From: Dendrolimus kikuchii | Taxonomy: Eukaryota; Arthropoda; Insecta; Lepidoptera; Lasiocampidae | Length of the DNA stretch: 64,000 nt | Direction: 5' to 3' | Assembly: GCA_019925095.2 (NCBI GenBank) | Contig: CM034409.1 | Location: 3,847,001-3,911,000 of the forward strand | Shown: positions 59,501 to 62,817 of the stretch, piece by piece | How the letters are laid out: each line of letters begins with the position of its first letter | Position numbering within the stretch: the first letter of the stretch is position 1 | Position numbers and translations under genes: made by a program | The notes under the pieces: generated by a model | Seen by the model: the letters and a program-made list of their open reading frames with translations, nothing else | What the model was told of the DNA's origin: nothing | The model's database searches: none

Positions 59501-61257
59501 ACCGTACCTCCAGAACCGGGGTAACCAACCTGAACAAGAAACTAGCACAGATAAACCACCACATTGCGACGGTCATGATGAGATGGGATGTTTCCAGGTA
59601 TAATTTCAAAATTCATAACTACATTTTTAATCAAGCTAGATAAAAATTATTAGTTGAATAAAATAGAGTTCGCGCTTCGAAAGAAGTTTCAAAACGCGGC
59701 GCTGCAATCGCCGTACTCAATTCTGGCCGAGTAATTTTTTGCTATTCAATACAGCGATGTAGGTAATTACTAAATAATAAATACAAAATATTATGGCTAT
59801 TTTACGAACAAAATTCTATCAAATAGTGGAACCACCAGTTTAATGCCTTTATTTTCCATAGGACTTCTTTTGTGGCGTGGACTCTACACAAAGAAATTAA
59901 ATATAACGTTTCTATGAATAATAATAGGAAAATTGTTTCAGTTTTGTATTTAGTCAGGTTATGATTTTATTGATATAGGAATATCTTTTATTTGATGAAT
60001 GAAAAATCGGGCTTTAATAAAATAATTTAGTCGCAAGTATTCATTCATAAACATATACCTCCATATTATATGTGTATAATATATGGATGTCTACTTATTA
60101 TTTAAACCAAGCACTGACGTCAGAAGTATTTATTAAGTAGCAATAATGACAACAATAATAATGTTAATTGTAATACCTTTTTTTTCTACTATTATTCCGC
60201 CGCGACGACATCGTGAAAATATTGTGGATTTCGTAGTATACGAATTTTTGACAGTATCGAAATGGAATCGTACGTTGAATATCTTCGCACCACCAAGATA
60301 TCGAAATAGCAGAATTGGCTGCCTGGTCATGGATTTGCACATAGTGATGAGCGACACAACCCGCGATGATTACTAACACGCTTCATATATTTCATACTTT
60401 TGTTTTTGTCGCCCGTTGCGTCGCGCTTAGCCGTCGCTCGCCGCCGCAAGGTCGTGGACAGGCCTTACAATTCAAGATCCGGCCTTATTTAAATATCTAT
60501 AACATGAATACACCCGCAGGGGGGCTGTGTGGAGAAGCCTTATGTGAGTAGCGACACTTTGTACCTGACTCCGGGGGTCAAGGCAATGCCCCCGTCTTAG
60601 CCAGTCGTCACGGAGTGGAGATCGCTAGAGCTAAGACTCAAGCTCCAGGGGTGGAAGTGATAAATGGCCTAACGTCGGAAGTAGATCCGGCGAACCTGTA
60701 GCCTAGTTCTCGACACCCTTTAGCCACTCACACCCATGTTGCCCTTGTCTTCTAGGGCATTTTGCCCATGCAGGAAGTGGCGAGTCACCGTCTGCCCATT
60801 TTTCCATGTTCCCCGAACATTGCGACGAGCAGACGCCATAGTCCCCATATTCCCAGATCCCTAGTACAACTAGCAGTTCACCCCAATACTTTTTCTCCTC
60901 ATTTCCCACAATAATCCTACACTGGCCGGGGCTTGTCCTTGGGTGCATTATTATATGGTGTAGACAGGGATAATCGCCGGTCAGTGTCATGCCACGTTTA
61001 GATTAAATTTGTCAAGGGGCCTCTACGTGTTGGCCTTCCCATGGCCCCACGCAAGCCCTCCAAAAGTCCGGGCCATTTTTATGGCCCGTGGTTTTTAAAG
61101 ACATACAGTATATGAATACGGTGTTCTTTTAATCACTTAATTGTCTTTCCAGGTACGCCTCTACTACGACTGGTTCCTTGTTCCCGGTTCGTGCAAATGC
61201 TGGAGGCCCGACTATTTTGCAAGATACGTCCGTCGTAGGCAAAACAACGAACTGTAG
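23754..61257 (+). CDS. Spätzle-like cystine-knot cytokine (Spz3/Spz4 type), nine exons, 5' end missing
   Basis: Spätzle proteins are secreted pro-ligands that are cleaved to release a dimeric cystine-knot domain acting on Toll-family receptors in immunity or neurotrophin-like signalling. Nine exons join without a frame break to 388 residues ending in TAG (intron phases 2,2,2,2,0,2,0,0). Residues 2-9 (FLLLAPIV) look like the end of a signal-peptide core, so the ATG lies in an upstream exon not identified here. The pro-region (about 10-190) is Pro/Glu-rich with NAT and NQT glycosylation sequons, two Cys (68, 84) and a furin-like RSKR (154-157). The C-terminal domain has ten Cys (195, 202, 243, 283, 288, 295, 344, 352, 368, 370), with family-like segments ARNYQGVWRYVVQIPYEG, SSPRWVSLLVAE and VPGSCKCWRPDY. 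The family call is firm. Spz3 versus Spz4 is from memory and unresolved. Two other genes lie antisense inside intron 4. Confidence 0.9.
24240..24413 (+). mobile_element. RTE-a fragment without its tail
   Basis: Matches RTE-a from CGACACACCTTCCATGATC to CCGCAAGGGAACTG, then turns into unrelated CTGAAACTGAACTG sequence. The usual (ATGT)n tail is lost. Confidence 0.7.
24500..24760 (-). mobile_element. LINE pol C-terminal fragment and tail
   Basis: It contains the GTTGTCTGGAAGAAATCTCC tail-type block and, on the - strand, the QR..ALSYSVEMRPVFWE-type module related to 40.2 kb. Confidence 0.4.
24858..25236 (+). mobile_element. Inverted-repeat (snap-back) element
   Basis: The arms start GTTTTAACGGTTTTAAGCGC and run about 75 bp (to GGCCACTTTTCAGTGGCCGTG), mirrored at 25,150-25,236. 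The middle includes TTCTTGCGCCGCTTCTTCTC, also seen near 26.7 kb. A MITE by structure; no clear target duplication. Confidence 0.65.
25720..25852 (-). mobile_element. Helitron-like fragment
   Basis: AATTTTCAAAATCGGTTCTG, then CTTTATAATATTAGTATAGA, is the minus-strand 5' part of the common Helitron. Confidence 0.5.
25901..26200 (+). mobile_element. S1 SINE-like element, diverged
   Basis: AACGGAGAAATGATACAATT to GAACTCACACAAAAAAAAA; an older copy with many substitutions, in spätzle intron 1. Confidence 0.7.
26640..27000 (+). repeat. GC-rich unclassified repeat
   Basis: It shares CAGCCATAACACGTTGGGAA-type sequence with 24,990-25,040. It is much more GC-rich than its surroundings and ends about 130 bp before spätzle exon 2. 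Probably LINE-derived. Confidence 0.35.
27131..27289 (+). CDS. Spätzle-like exon 2 (pro-region)
   Basis: Acceptor atatttccag, donor gtaagt, phase 2 in and out. It encodes VRPPPYRQIATECPGADS, then NLCGDLNRGLIPKNPMG, and contributes two pro-region cysteines. It is preceded by roughly 400 bp of GC-rich repeat sequence and followed within 70 bp by an RTE-a fragment. Confidence 0.85.
27357..27620 (+). mobile_element. RTE-a LINE 3' fragment
   Basis: Intact 90-codon end (AKVDGCRSRGRPRHTFHDQI ... YPARELA) with a (TATG)n tail, 70 bp after the exon 2 donor. A short S1 piece follows at 27,636-27,722. Confidence 0.8.
27856..28130 (+). mobile_element. TIR element (AACCGACTTCAAAAA)
   Basis: The ends AACCGACTTCAAAAA and TTTTTTTGAAGTCGGTT are inverted repeats. 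Relatives of its interior occur at 39.2 and 49.2 kb. Non-coding. Confidence 0.6.
28254..28710 (-). mobile_element. Helitron with strong 3' hairpin
   Basis: On the - strand it ends with the hairpin CCCGCGGCGCAGCCGCGGGG, then TAAACTCTAGT, the expected Helitron 3' architecture. It matches 40,812-41,585. Confidence 0.7.
28812..29424 (+). repeat. Minisatellite with 9 bp unit (ATGGCCAAA / ATGACCAAA)
   Basis: About 610 bp of 9 bp units, with a higher-order copy of about 225 bp (28,812 and 29,037 start alike). It lies in Helitron-type sequence (AAAAGTATCCCATGTCCACC follows). Several frames are open only because the unit is a multiple of three. Confidence 0.85.
29735..29795 (+). mobile_element. RTE-a internal fragment
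   Basis: GGATGTGCTTTTAGCAGGGA, then TACACCACTGATATAGAAAG; identical in layout to 41,705-41,760. An S1 insertion follows. Confidence 0.65.
29811..30106 (-). mobile_element. S1 SINE-like element, antisense to spätzle
   Basis: Near full length. On the + strand it presents T-rich sequence and ATTGCAG/GAG, a good acceptor-like site at 29,822, inside spätzle intron 2. Confidence 0.82.
30409..30637 (-). mobile_element. Non-autonomous Helitron
   Basis: Terminus CTAGCTTCTGCCGACTGCCC, GATATATCGCCTATAGCC core, and CTCTTCAGCTTTATATATTA at the 5' end. Confidence 0.68.
30640..31620. other. Gene-free intron stretch
   Basis: AT-rich with several TAACAG/CTGTTA repeats near 30,720-30,800 and 31,380-31,470. 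No coding sequence and no transposon identified. Confidence 0.3.
31625..31943 (+). repeat. Repeat X copy 2, abutting exon 3
   Basis: Nearly identical to 5,774-6,093. Its (ACT)n end stops 21 bp before spätzle exon 3, so any branch point for that exon lies in, or directly at the edge of, this repeat. Confidence 0.72.
31964..32089 (+). CDS. Spätzle-like exon 3 (pro-region)
   Basis: Acceptor gtttttgtttcag, donor gtaatt, phase 2 in and out. It encodes ELIRNQTLRFLSKTLPVLRA, then DDTLPRVKHITASEQAEF. A repeat of family X ends about 21 bp before the exon and an S1 element starts about 60 bp after it, so the intron signals here are hemmed in by mobile DNA. Confidence 0.85.
32151..32466 (+). mobile_element. 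S1 SINE-like element, sense, full length
   Basis: TGCAGGAACGGAGAAAGAAT to CTGCAATAAAAAAAATAAAA in spätzle intron 3, about 60 bp after the exon 3 donor. Confidence 0.85.
32775..33000 (-). repeat. CATTAGTGACGTTTTCGC repeat, copy 2 (reversed)
   Basis: GGGGCGAAAACGTCACTAATG, GTTCCACTTGAGTTTACGAT and AACAAGTGGAACGGGAAAAA match the 18.4 and 49.3 kb copies in reverse. Confidence 0.5.
33010..33764. other. Gene-free intron stretch
   Basis: Unassigned sequence; contains ATGGAATGGGAAGGAATG-like short repeats near 33,300. No exon-like segment seen. Confidence 0.3.
34013..34478 (+). mobile_element. hAT-type non-autonomous element with TSD
   Basis: The ends CCGGGGCGTAGCTAG and (inverted) CAGTGGCGTAGCTTG match at 12 of 15. 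The flanks CATTGGAG (34,005) and CATTGGAA (34,479) match at 7 of 8. No transposase frame. It appears to interrupt an old S1 copy whose remnants are at 33,765-33,818 and 34,479-34,560. Confidence 0.7.
34600..35070. other. Low-complexity A-rich stretch
   Basis: AATAAGTA / ATAAATAA-type sequence. Leu/Phe/Tyr-rich frames on the - strand are composition artefacts. An S1 tail remnant follows at 35,070-35,121. Confidence 0.5.
35130..35555 (+). repeat. Repeat M copy 2
   Basis: It starts with an inverted pair (GACAAGTGGAAAAACGAATC ... its reverse complement near 35,255) and ends GAAGTTTCACTTCAAAAA, 36 bp before spätzle exon 4. It shares a roughly 250 bp core with 8,430-8,705. Confidence 0.6.
35587..35736 (+). 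CDS. Spätzle-like exon 4 (furin-like site, first knot-domain Cys)
   Basis: Acceptor tttatattccccag, donor gtaagt, phase 2 in and out. It encodes LEERSKRSVSEADS..., with RSKR as a likely proprotein-convertase site, and ends RKFCDGGG. The 20.4 kb intron that follows contains the NMRK and AROS-like genes on the other strand. A family-M repeat ends about 36 bp upstream. Confidence 0.87.
35757..35960 (+). repeat. Unclassified repeat, partner of 46,110-46,310
   Basis: About 200 bp (CACAAATTTGTGGTCAAATA; AACTACATAGAATTTGTATT) also present reversed at 46,110-46,310. It contains the palindrome ACAAATTTGT and starts just after the exon 4 donor. Confidence 0.6.
36530..37370. mobile_element. Helitron-type sequence around a large minisatellite
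   Basis: The left part begins CTAGAGGGCCTGGCAGACGT (minus-type terminus). The right part reads GATGGGATAGTTTGCGATAT, matching 28.4 and 40.95 kb in the opposite orientation, so two elements may meet here. Confidence 0.55.
36672..37255 (+). repeat. Minisatellite with 9/18 bp unit (GTGGTCGGT GTGGTATAT)
   Basis: Regular 18 bp units to about 36,978, then diverged 9 bp GTGGTCGAT-like units. All + frames and two - frames are open over more than 100 codons purely because of the period. Confidence 0.88.
37380..38138. other. Intron sequence, one short repeat
   Basis: 37,545-37,640 repeats the block at 37,280-37,370 (ATACTTTTCATCYGGGAGATG). The rest is AT-rich and unassigned. Confidence 0.4.
38412..38504 (-). 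CDS. Nmrk: NMRK exon 4 with stop
   Basis: Acceptor gtattttttcag, phase 0. It encodes MEKDKRVKLLDGTRPDAFDT, then VMSDLRKLKT and TGA. LDGT aligns with the family C-terminus. No AATAAA is seen in the 100 bp after the stop. Confidence 0.88.
   Translation of the reverse strand: MEKDKRVKLLDGTRPDAFDTVMSDLRKLKT
38412..47409 (-). CDS. Nmrk: Nicotinamide riboside kinase (NRK/NMRK), complete, four exons
   Basis: NMRK phosphorylates nicotinamide riboside with ATP to make NMN in the NAD+ salvage pathway, in the cytosol. Four exons join to 196 residues, close to the roughly 199 of human NRK1. The P-loop GISGVTCGGKTT (12-23) is split by intron 1. HQD (39-41) and YD (63-64) sit where the family has its catalytic and substrate-binding acidic residues, and VEGF (106-109) precedes the NYKP motif (113-116). 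PPDIDGYFDQCVWPEHLKYR (145-164) matches the lid/substrate region, and LDGT lies near the C-terminus. Intron phases are 1, 2 and 0. Two ATGs lie two codons apart at the start; the second (47,403) has the better context, with A at -3. The gene is antisense within intron 4 of the spätzle-like gene, and repeats fill its introns. Confidence 0.92.
38603..38895 (+). mobile_element. Non-autonomous Helitron
   Basis: ATATATAAAAATCGATTGCT start, CGAGAACGGCTGGACTGATT, and CCGGGCAAGCTAGT end. About 100 bp from the NMRK stop exon. A further Helitron-like piece lies at 38,139-38,375. Confidence 0.72.
39177..39435 (-). repeat. Repeat shared with 48,985-49,255
   Basis: ACTCCTGAGGTGGTCCCATT and TTTCTACAGGCGCTTAAAAT occur in both copies, in opposite orientation. 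Related to the GAAGTCGGTT TIR family. Confidence 0.5.
39949..40180 (+). mobile_element. Non-autonomous Helitron, well preserved
   Basis: CTAATGTATAAAGCTGAAGAG to CACGCGGACGAAGCTAGT, with AGGCTATAGGCTATATATCA in the middle; a useful reference copy. Confidence 0.75.
40201..40330 (-). mobile_element. LINE pol C-terminal fragment
   Basis: - strand SRDQKTGLYLGQR, then IQRGNVASLLGTFPTDSG, a common LINE C-terminus in moths. S1 follows. Confidence 0.6.
40374..40647 (+). mobile_element. S1 SINE-like element touching NMRK exon 3
   Basis: 5'-truncated, with a 30 bp deletion after CAGCCAGGTGG. Its A-tail ends within 20 bp of the NMRK exon 3 donor. Read on the NMRK strand it supplies TTCTTTTTTTTTATTGCAG, an acceptor-like site at 40,630. 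Confidence 0.82.
40665..40791 (-). CDS. Nmrk: NMRK exon 3 (lid/substrate region)
   Basis: Acceptor ttttattgtag, donor gtgaat. It encodes YYFVLEYSECVTRRCFRLYD, then PPDIDGYFDQCVWPEHLKYR and AE. The exon is markedly more GC-rich than its surroundings. An S1 element starts within 20 bp of the donor. Confidence 0.92.
41015..41150 (+). repeat. Minisatellite with 9 bp unit (GTGGACCCA)
   Basis: About 15 imperfect units inside the Helitron above; the unit core resembles those at 28.8 and 36.7 kb. Confidence 0.82.
41466..41543 (+). repeat. (CAGA)n microsatellite
   Basis: About 19 perfect tetramers, likely grown from the ACAGACAGACAAA motif normal at this place in the Helitron. Confidence 0.9.
41591..42323 (+). 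mobile_element. RTE-a LINE, longest copy (pol C-terminal third)
   Basis: Reads NAKKTKVMVFEREETRTNAR, then FVCLGCAFSRDGRYTADIER and LAVHNAVLVPTLTYGSESW, until an in-frame TGA. It resumes after a frameshift as KVRKEMLRWFGHVERM... to YPARELA and the (ATGT)n tail. The catalytic core and endonuclease are absent. Confidence 0.87.
42588..42978 (-). mobile_element. RTE-a LINE 3' fragment
   Basis: 121-codon - strand frame ending YPARELA, tail (TACA)n. It lies tail to tail with 41,591-42,323, about 260 bp away. Confidence 0.83.
43190..43545 (+). mobile_element. LINE pol 3' end with AT-rich tail
   Basis: Frame ...STIIVPIVVSVNGLTAKSLD, then RHLERLSLGIWLKGQMQKAA and VVRRFLCLEP stop, like the C-terminus of several non-LTR reverse transcriptases. 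The AT-rich tail is repeated at 43,829-43,911. Confidence 0.65.
43735..44128 (+). mobile_element. Helitron end with LINE tails inside
   Basis: GACTGGACCGATTTAAATGA is Helitron-like and the terminus is GGGGCATCAGCTAGT. The LINE tail at 43,917-44,035 (AGCGATAAGGCCGCCC) lies in between. It ends 23 bp from NMRK exon 2. Confidence 0.5.
44150..44477 (-). CDS. Nmrk: NMRK exon 2 (P-loop, catalytic core)
   Basis: Acceptor ttttatattcag, donor gtgagt. It starts with GT completing a Gly codon, then VTCGGKTTLANKLSEKLAPV, and ends ELCNL plus AG. Helitron ends lie about 40 bp upstream and 23 bp downstream of the exon. Confidence 0.93.
44517..44690 (+). mobile_element. Helitron 5' part
   Basis: CTATACTAATATTATAAAGC, then GAACGCGCTAATCTCAGGAA; truncated after AGGCTATAAGGCTATA. 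It lies 40 bp from NMRK exon 2. Confidence 0.65.
44700..45070. other. NMRK intron 1 sequence, unassigned
   Basis: AT-rich, no repeat or exon recognised. Confidence 0.3.
45074..45555. mobile_element. Two adjacent Helitron-like elements
   Basis: A + copy (45,074-45,297, ending GCACAGCTAGT) is followed by a - copy (to ATTTATAATATTAATAGGGA) of the 41 kb type without a minisatellite. Confidence 0.62.
45601..45817 (-). mobile_element. RTE-a LINE 3' fragment
   Basis: (TACA)n tail of about 30 bp and the last roughly 60 codons, with a 3 bp loss in the DRVLAEG segment (reads DRVAEG). Confidence 0.78.
46110..46310 (-). repeat. Unclassified repeat, partner of 35,757-35,960
   Basis: Reverse-oriented copy with the same ACAAATTTGTGGTGCTTCCC block. 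Confidence 0.6.
46325..46735. other. Unassigned, possibly LTR-like
   Basis: Starts TGTTACGACCGAC and contains a TATA-like segment, but no matching second LTR or target duplication was found, so only the possibility is recorded. Confidence 0.2.
46738..47257 (+). mobile_element. RTE-a LINE 3' fragment in NMRK intron 1
   Basis: Starts LGAKNLSQKAQLAIHNVVLV, with an open frame to the end apart from small deletions, and a short (ATGT)n tail. Confidence 0.83.
47367..47409 (-). CDS. Nmrk: NMRK exon 1
   Basis: It encodes MKMKRNDWIVIGIS plus the first base of Gly, with donor gtatag. The hydrophobic strand WIVIGISG leads into the P-loop. An RTE-a insertion (46,738-47,257) ends about 110 bp inside the following intron. 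Confidence 0.85.
47554..47878 (+). mobile_element. Helitron of the GGTGGCGCTG type
   Basis: ATATATAAAAGAAAGTCGTG start, two copies of AGTRGGTGGCGCTG-like sequence 100 bp apart, and GCCGGGGCCGCTAGT end. Confidence 0.62.
47879..48239 (+). mobile_element. Helitron directly following another
   Basis: ATATAAAAATCAATTGCTTT start right after the previous CTAGT and GCCGGGTCAGCTAGT end: Helitrons in tandem. Confidence 0.68.
48262..48530 (-). mobile_element. tRNA-derived SINE
   Basis: The - strand begins GTCGTGGTAGCGTTATGGCT with B box GGTTCGATCCT. The body ends in the lepidopteran-looking CCCACTGCTGGGCTCAGGCC block (read on +). Confidence 0.7.
48668..48985 (+). repeat. Repeat V copy
   Basis: Compact copy from CGCCCGTGGTCGAAATTC to TTTTCGTAAAAAGGGGTA. 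Confidence 0.6.
49325..49640 (+). repeat. CATTAGTGACGTTTTCGC repeat, copy 3
   Basis: Same orientation and blocks as 18,380-18,720. Confidence 0.55.
50085..50410. mobile_element. Helitron-related sequence
   Basis: CATTTTAAATCATTTCCAGG and AATCCCGCGGGATTTCCAGG occur here and, reversed, near 45,960-46,000. Confidence 0.4.
50455..50580. repeat. Imperfect hairpin of about 110 bp
   Basis: Left arm ACCGAATCTGGGGACAGTTT and right arm AAACTGACTCCAGATTCGGT pair at about 21 of 23 positions around a roughly 32 nt loop with its own short stem. Confidence 0.6.
50740..50832 (-). CDS. RPS19BP1: AROS-like exon 4 with stop
   Basis: Acceptor gtgtttccag, phase 0. It encodes IITRARKGKPLVDKIKVKKD, then IEKSILFSDD and TGA. 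Confidence 0.73.
   Translation of the reverse strand: MITRARKGKPLVDKIKVKKDIEKSILFSDD
50740..54405 (-). CDS. RPS19BP1: AROS / RPS19-binding protein 1-like small basic protein, four exons
   Basis: AROS (RPS19BP1) is a small nucleolar protein that binds ribosomal protein S19 and works in 40S biogenesis; in mammals it was also described as a SIRT1 regulator. Four exons give 112 residues with a good start and stop. The N-terminus MSTALVRQALEFVDQD resembles the family start. A Lys-rich middle (KKKTRKRAAKQ; KPKVQKKEKKPEQ) suggests nucleolar targeting. The C-terminus has a helix ending ETAKQIITRARKGKP, then VDKIKVKKDIEKSILFSDD, matching the family's RGRK and FTEED-like tail but stopping about ten residues early. 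Intron phases are 1, 1 and 0. The assignment is from remembered family sequence and is less certain than the two larger genes. It is antisense in spätzle intron 4, upstream of NMRK. Confidence 0.72.
51589..52239 (+). mobile_element. TIR element (CTTCCACACAATACAAT)
   Basis: The ends CTTCCACACAATACAAT and (inverted) CTTCCACACTATACAAT differ at one position. Just inside the left end lies a near-perfect palindrome around GCCAATTGAATTGGC. No transposase. In the AROS-like intron 3. Confidence 0.55.
52345..52498 (-). mobile_element. LINE pol 3' end
   Basis: - strand GAGGAGATTCCTGTCTCTGG, then CCTTAACCACCGGTAGCCTG, as at 43,370-43,440. Confidence 0.6.
52594..52730 (-). CDS. RPS19BP1: AROS-like exon 3
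   Basis: Acceptor aaaaatttcag, donor gtatac. It encodes DKSTVESKPKVQKKEKKPEQ, then DIAEDNIKKLLALSKPAIDK and ETAKQ. A LINE fragment (52,345-52,498) lies 100 bp downstream in the intron. Confidence 0.75.
53096..53703 (-). mobile_element. Helitron interrupted by S1
   Basis: Left part ACTAGCGGGACCGGAACACA to about 53,235 and right part (GACATACATACTAACAGAAG) to 53,703, with an S1 element in between. Confidence 0.55.
53277..53590 (+). mobile_element. S1 SINE-like element
   Basis: TGCAGGAACAGAGAAAGAAT to CATGCAATAAAAAAATAAAA. Antisense to the AROS-like gene, but its acceptor-like site is spoiled by a C-to-A-type change (GCATGAG). Confidence 0.8.
54029..54088 (-). CDS. RPS19BP1: AROS-like exon 2
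   Basis: Acceptor ttgtttatag, donor gttggt (weaker than the others). It encodes NTDKKKTRKRAAKQGSSTQ between two split codons. Confidence 0.7.
54357..54405 (-). CDS. RPS19BP1: AROS-like exon 1
   Basis: It encodes MSTALVRQALEFVDQD plus G, with donor gtaagg. The ATG follows a short AT-rich leader, and no in-frame ATG is seen just upstream. Confidence 0.72.
54406..54900. other. Upstream region of the AROS-like gene, unassigned
   Basis: This stretch must hold the AROS-like promoter and 5' UTR on the - strand, but no TATA box or initiator is clear. At 54,726-54,749 a perfect 9 bp stem (CGTAGACAG / CTGTCTACG) surrounds the loop CTTTCT. No coding sequence is seen. Confidence 0.3.
55240..55548 (-). 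mobile_element. S1 SINE-like element, antisense in spätzle intron 4
   Basis: Full length. + strand TTTTATTTTTTATTGCAG/GAG is acceptor-like at 55,250, 0.9 kb before exon 5. Confidence 0.83.
55560..56060. other. Intron stretch, unassigned
   Basis: Contains a GC-rich patch (55,690-55,870) without a credible frame and a Helitron-like terminus GGCATGGGTCAGCTAGT near 56,052-56,069. Confidence 0.3.
56172..56283 (+). CDS. Spätzle-like exon 5
   Basis: Acceptor cttgttgtacgcag, donor gtaaat; phase 2 in, phase 0 out. It encodes FCMLYRAINGDSEAAAGV, then ERREDPGPQPHAATHHRYE. Another frame is open for 37 codons but ends in a stop at the donor and does not fit the phases of exons 4 and 6, so it was discarded. 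Confidence 0.85.
56290..57205. other. Spätzle intron 5
   Basis: AT-rich. 56,890-56,945 is a LINE C-terminal scrap (ATTCCAAATCACTGTCGGTG). Nothing else recognised. Confidence 0.35.
57211..57344 (+). CDS. Spätzle-like exon 6 (cystine-knot core)
   Basis: Acceptor ataattccag, donor gtaatg; phase 0 in, phase 2 out. It encodes GPPTPCPARVEYATPVFARN, then YQGVWRYVVQIPYEGYFTQT and VEVT. This is the most recognisable family block of the gene. Confidence 0.92.
57345..58998. other. Spätzle intron 6
   Basis: 58,310-58,345 relates to 19.5 kb. 58,935-58,975 is a short tRNA-SINE scrap (CCCAGCAGTGGGACGTTTAT). A 118-codon + frame from 58,720 overlaps it and exon 7 in another frame and is not accepted as a gene. 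Confidence 0.35.
58999..59110 (+). CDS. Spätzle-like exon 7 (three closely spaced Cys)
   Basis: Acceptor ttcctttcacag, donor gtaagg; phase 2 in, phase 0 out. It encodes CMQSRCHYLEGGCLSSPRW, then VSLLVAELHYPTQMQSIP. Without this exon, exons 6 and 8 would not join in frame, which is how it was found. Confidence 0.92.
59493..59597 (+). CDS. Spätzle-like exon 8
   Basis: Acceptor actttttaacag, donor gtataa, phase 0 at both ends. It encodes DYQPYLQNRGNQPEQETSTD, then KPPHCDGHDEMGCFQ. The first half is a variable, polar loop and the last 12 residues rejoin the conserved domain. Confidence 0.9.
59598..60507. other. First part of spätzle intron 8
   Basis: AT-rich and unassigned. Overlapping short frames on both strands near 60,150-60,370 show no family resemblance. 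Confidence 0.3.
60508..61096 (-). repeat. Repeat W copy 2
   Basis: Reverse of 3,497-4,056, from CCCGCAGGGGGGCTGTGTGG to GTCCGGGCCATTTTTATGGC. It ends about 55 bp before the last spätzle exon. Confidence 0.62.
61153..61257 (+). CDS. Spätzle-like last exon with stop
   Basis: Acceptor tgtctttccag, phase 0. It encodes VRLYYDWFLVPGSCKCWRPD, then YFARYVRRRQNNEL and TAG. The CxC pair closes the cystine knot. The basic tail after it is short, as is usual for the family. Confidence 0.93.
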   Translation, partial: VRLYYDWFLVPGSCKCWRPDYFARYVRRRQNNEL

Positions 61258-61543
61258 ATAGCCATTAATATTTAACTATAAATTATTTGAATTATAAAGC
61301 TTTATAATCTTTTATGAGTGTGTATAATTTTTTTAATTATTAAAAAAAAATACATACAGTGTAAAAAAATACAAATACAATCACATTTTTTTAAATTTAA
61401 TTAACTATAAATATGGTTCTTTGATTAAACTCATAAGTCCGTTCTTATTTCGTAATTTATATGGCATTGATGACGTGTTAATTGGCCTATATGAAATATG
61501 CTAAATTTTTTAAAATTAATTATAAATTATTTTTATACTAGTG
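61258..61543 (+). other. Probable 3' UTR of the spätzle-like gene
   Basis: This is AT-rich sequence directly after the stop, with no repeat I recognise until a Helitron begins near 61,543. Candidate poly(A) signals of the ATTAAA type occur at 61,339 and 61,424; no AATAAA lies closer. The actual 3' end is not determinable from sequence. Confidence 0.4.
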
Positions 61544-61735
61544 GACCCGGCAGACGTTGTCCTGCCCTGAAAAAATAAAATCTAGAACTCAATTGCAACA
61601 CTACCTATTGGGTCCAATTGTGCATCTAAGCCGTCCAGGGACCCACTCAAACACACACAAAATGTCATCAAAATCGTTCAAACCGTTTTTGAGTTTTAGC
61701 CAGACTGACGAACAGCAATTGATTTTTATATAAGA
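61543..61735 (-). mobile_element. Helitron-like element
   Basis: CTAGTGGACCCGGCAGACGT terminus, ATTGGGTCCAATTGTGCATC, and CAGCAATTGATTTTTATATA at the 5' end. Confidence 0.62.
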
Positions 61736-61739
61736 CGTA

Positions 61740-62335
61740 TTTTTAAAAATTGAATACTTGGAAGAATGAAGCATATGTGTAATTAATTCTGCTTTAAAAT
61801 TTATTTATAATTATAATGACTATGAATACTTTGTCAAATGTCTTTTGTCGAATGGTGAATAACTTTGTCTGAATGCCTTTTTGAACTTAAATATAAAAAA
61901 AAATCTCGTACGCTAGTTAAAATATTAAGGTTGGCGCTTCTTATAATTCGAAGTTGTGACTCCAAGACTGTATTTATTGTTTAATTTTAAAATAAGTACA
62001 TTTACCAAAATAATTATTTTTCTAGGGTTGGTAAGATCTCTATGTTTAAAAATTAACTCATGAACGACAAGCGTGATGCGTTCGGAAATTCTTTTGAATA
62101 AATAACACCTATATTCAAAATCAGAACTATTTAGCAGAAAATGTTGTTTGCATTACAAAAATAGCACACAGCAATAGTATGATAATAAATAACGTTTTGT
62201 TTATGATGCCAATGGCGACAATGGGATTCATTTCTGTATTTTTATTTTGATCAAAATAAGACACAATCAACTTTAAAAATTGTGAAAAATGGTGTCATAC
62301 ATACATGTAATTATGCCAATTTTTACTGCTTATTT
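61740..62335. other. 3' flank, unassigned
   Basis: AT-rich. An AATAAA at about 62,098 could be a distal poly(A) site, without further support. Confidence 0.3.
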
Positions 62336-62339
62336 TGGT

Positions 62340-62656
62340 TTTTTTTTTGGCGGGAACTGAAAGGAGACGCTGTGCTGTGCAGTTTTATTTTCTAAAAATG
62401 TGTAAAATTACTCTAAAATGAACAATAGTTGCAGGATATTGATAGTTTTTGAGTAGTAATTATGTGTTTTGTGAGAAATGTGAACTGTATAGTCAAATGT
62501 GGCCTTTTGAGTTTTCACAAGAACTCCGTTGAATGGCGTTAGTTGTAGCCTACAATACAACTGCGCGACTATTATACGAAGACTTAAGCATCAGAATTGG
62601 CTGTATGGACTAGATTCCTTTGCCTGCCTTTGTGGCGAATACAACTACTACTACTT
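62340..62656 (+). repeat. Repeat X copy 3
   Basis: TTTTGGCGGGAACTGAAAGG to GCGAATACAACTACTACTAC, nearly identical to the other two copies and in the same orientation. Confidence 0.7.
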
Positions 62657-62817
62657 ACTGCTTATTTGTTATTTCATGATGGTTTTTTAAATCAGTGTTC
62701 CGCAAAGTATGTACCGCGGCACACTGGTGTACCGTGGTCATTAATTGGTGTACCTCGGAAAAATAAGGTTATGCTGCAATTTGATCTTTTGGTTTGTTGT
62801 TTAATAATAATAAATAC

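Noticed and set aside
59421..59609. 62-codon - strand frame
   Set aside because: Antisense shadow of spätzle exon 8.
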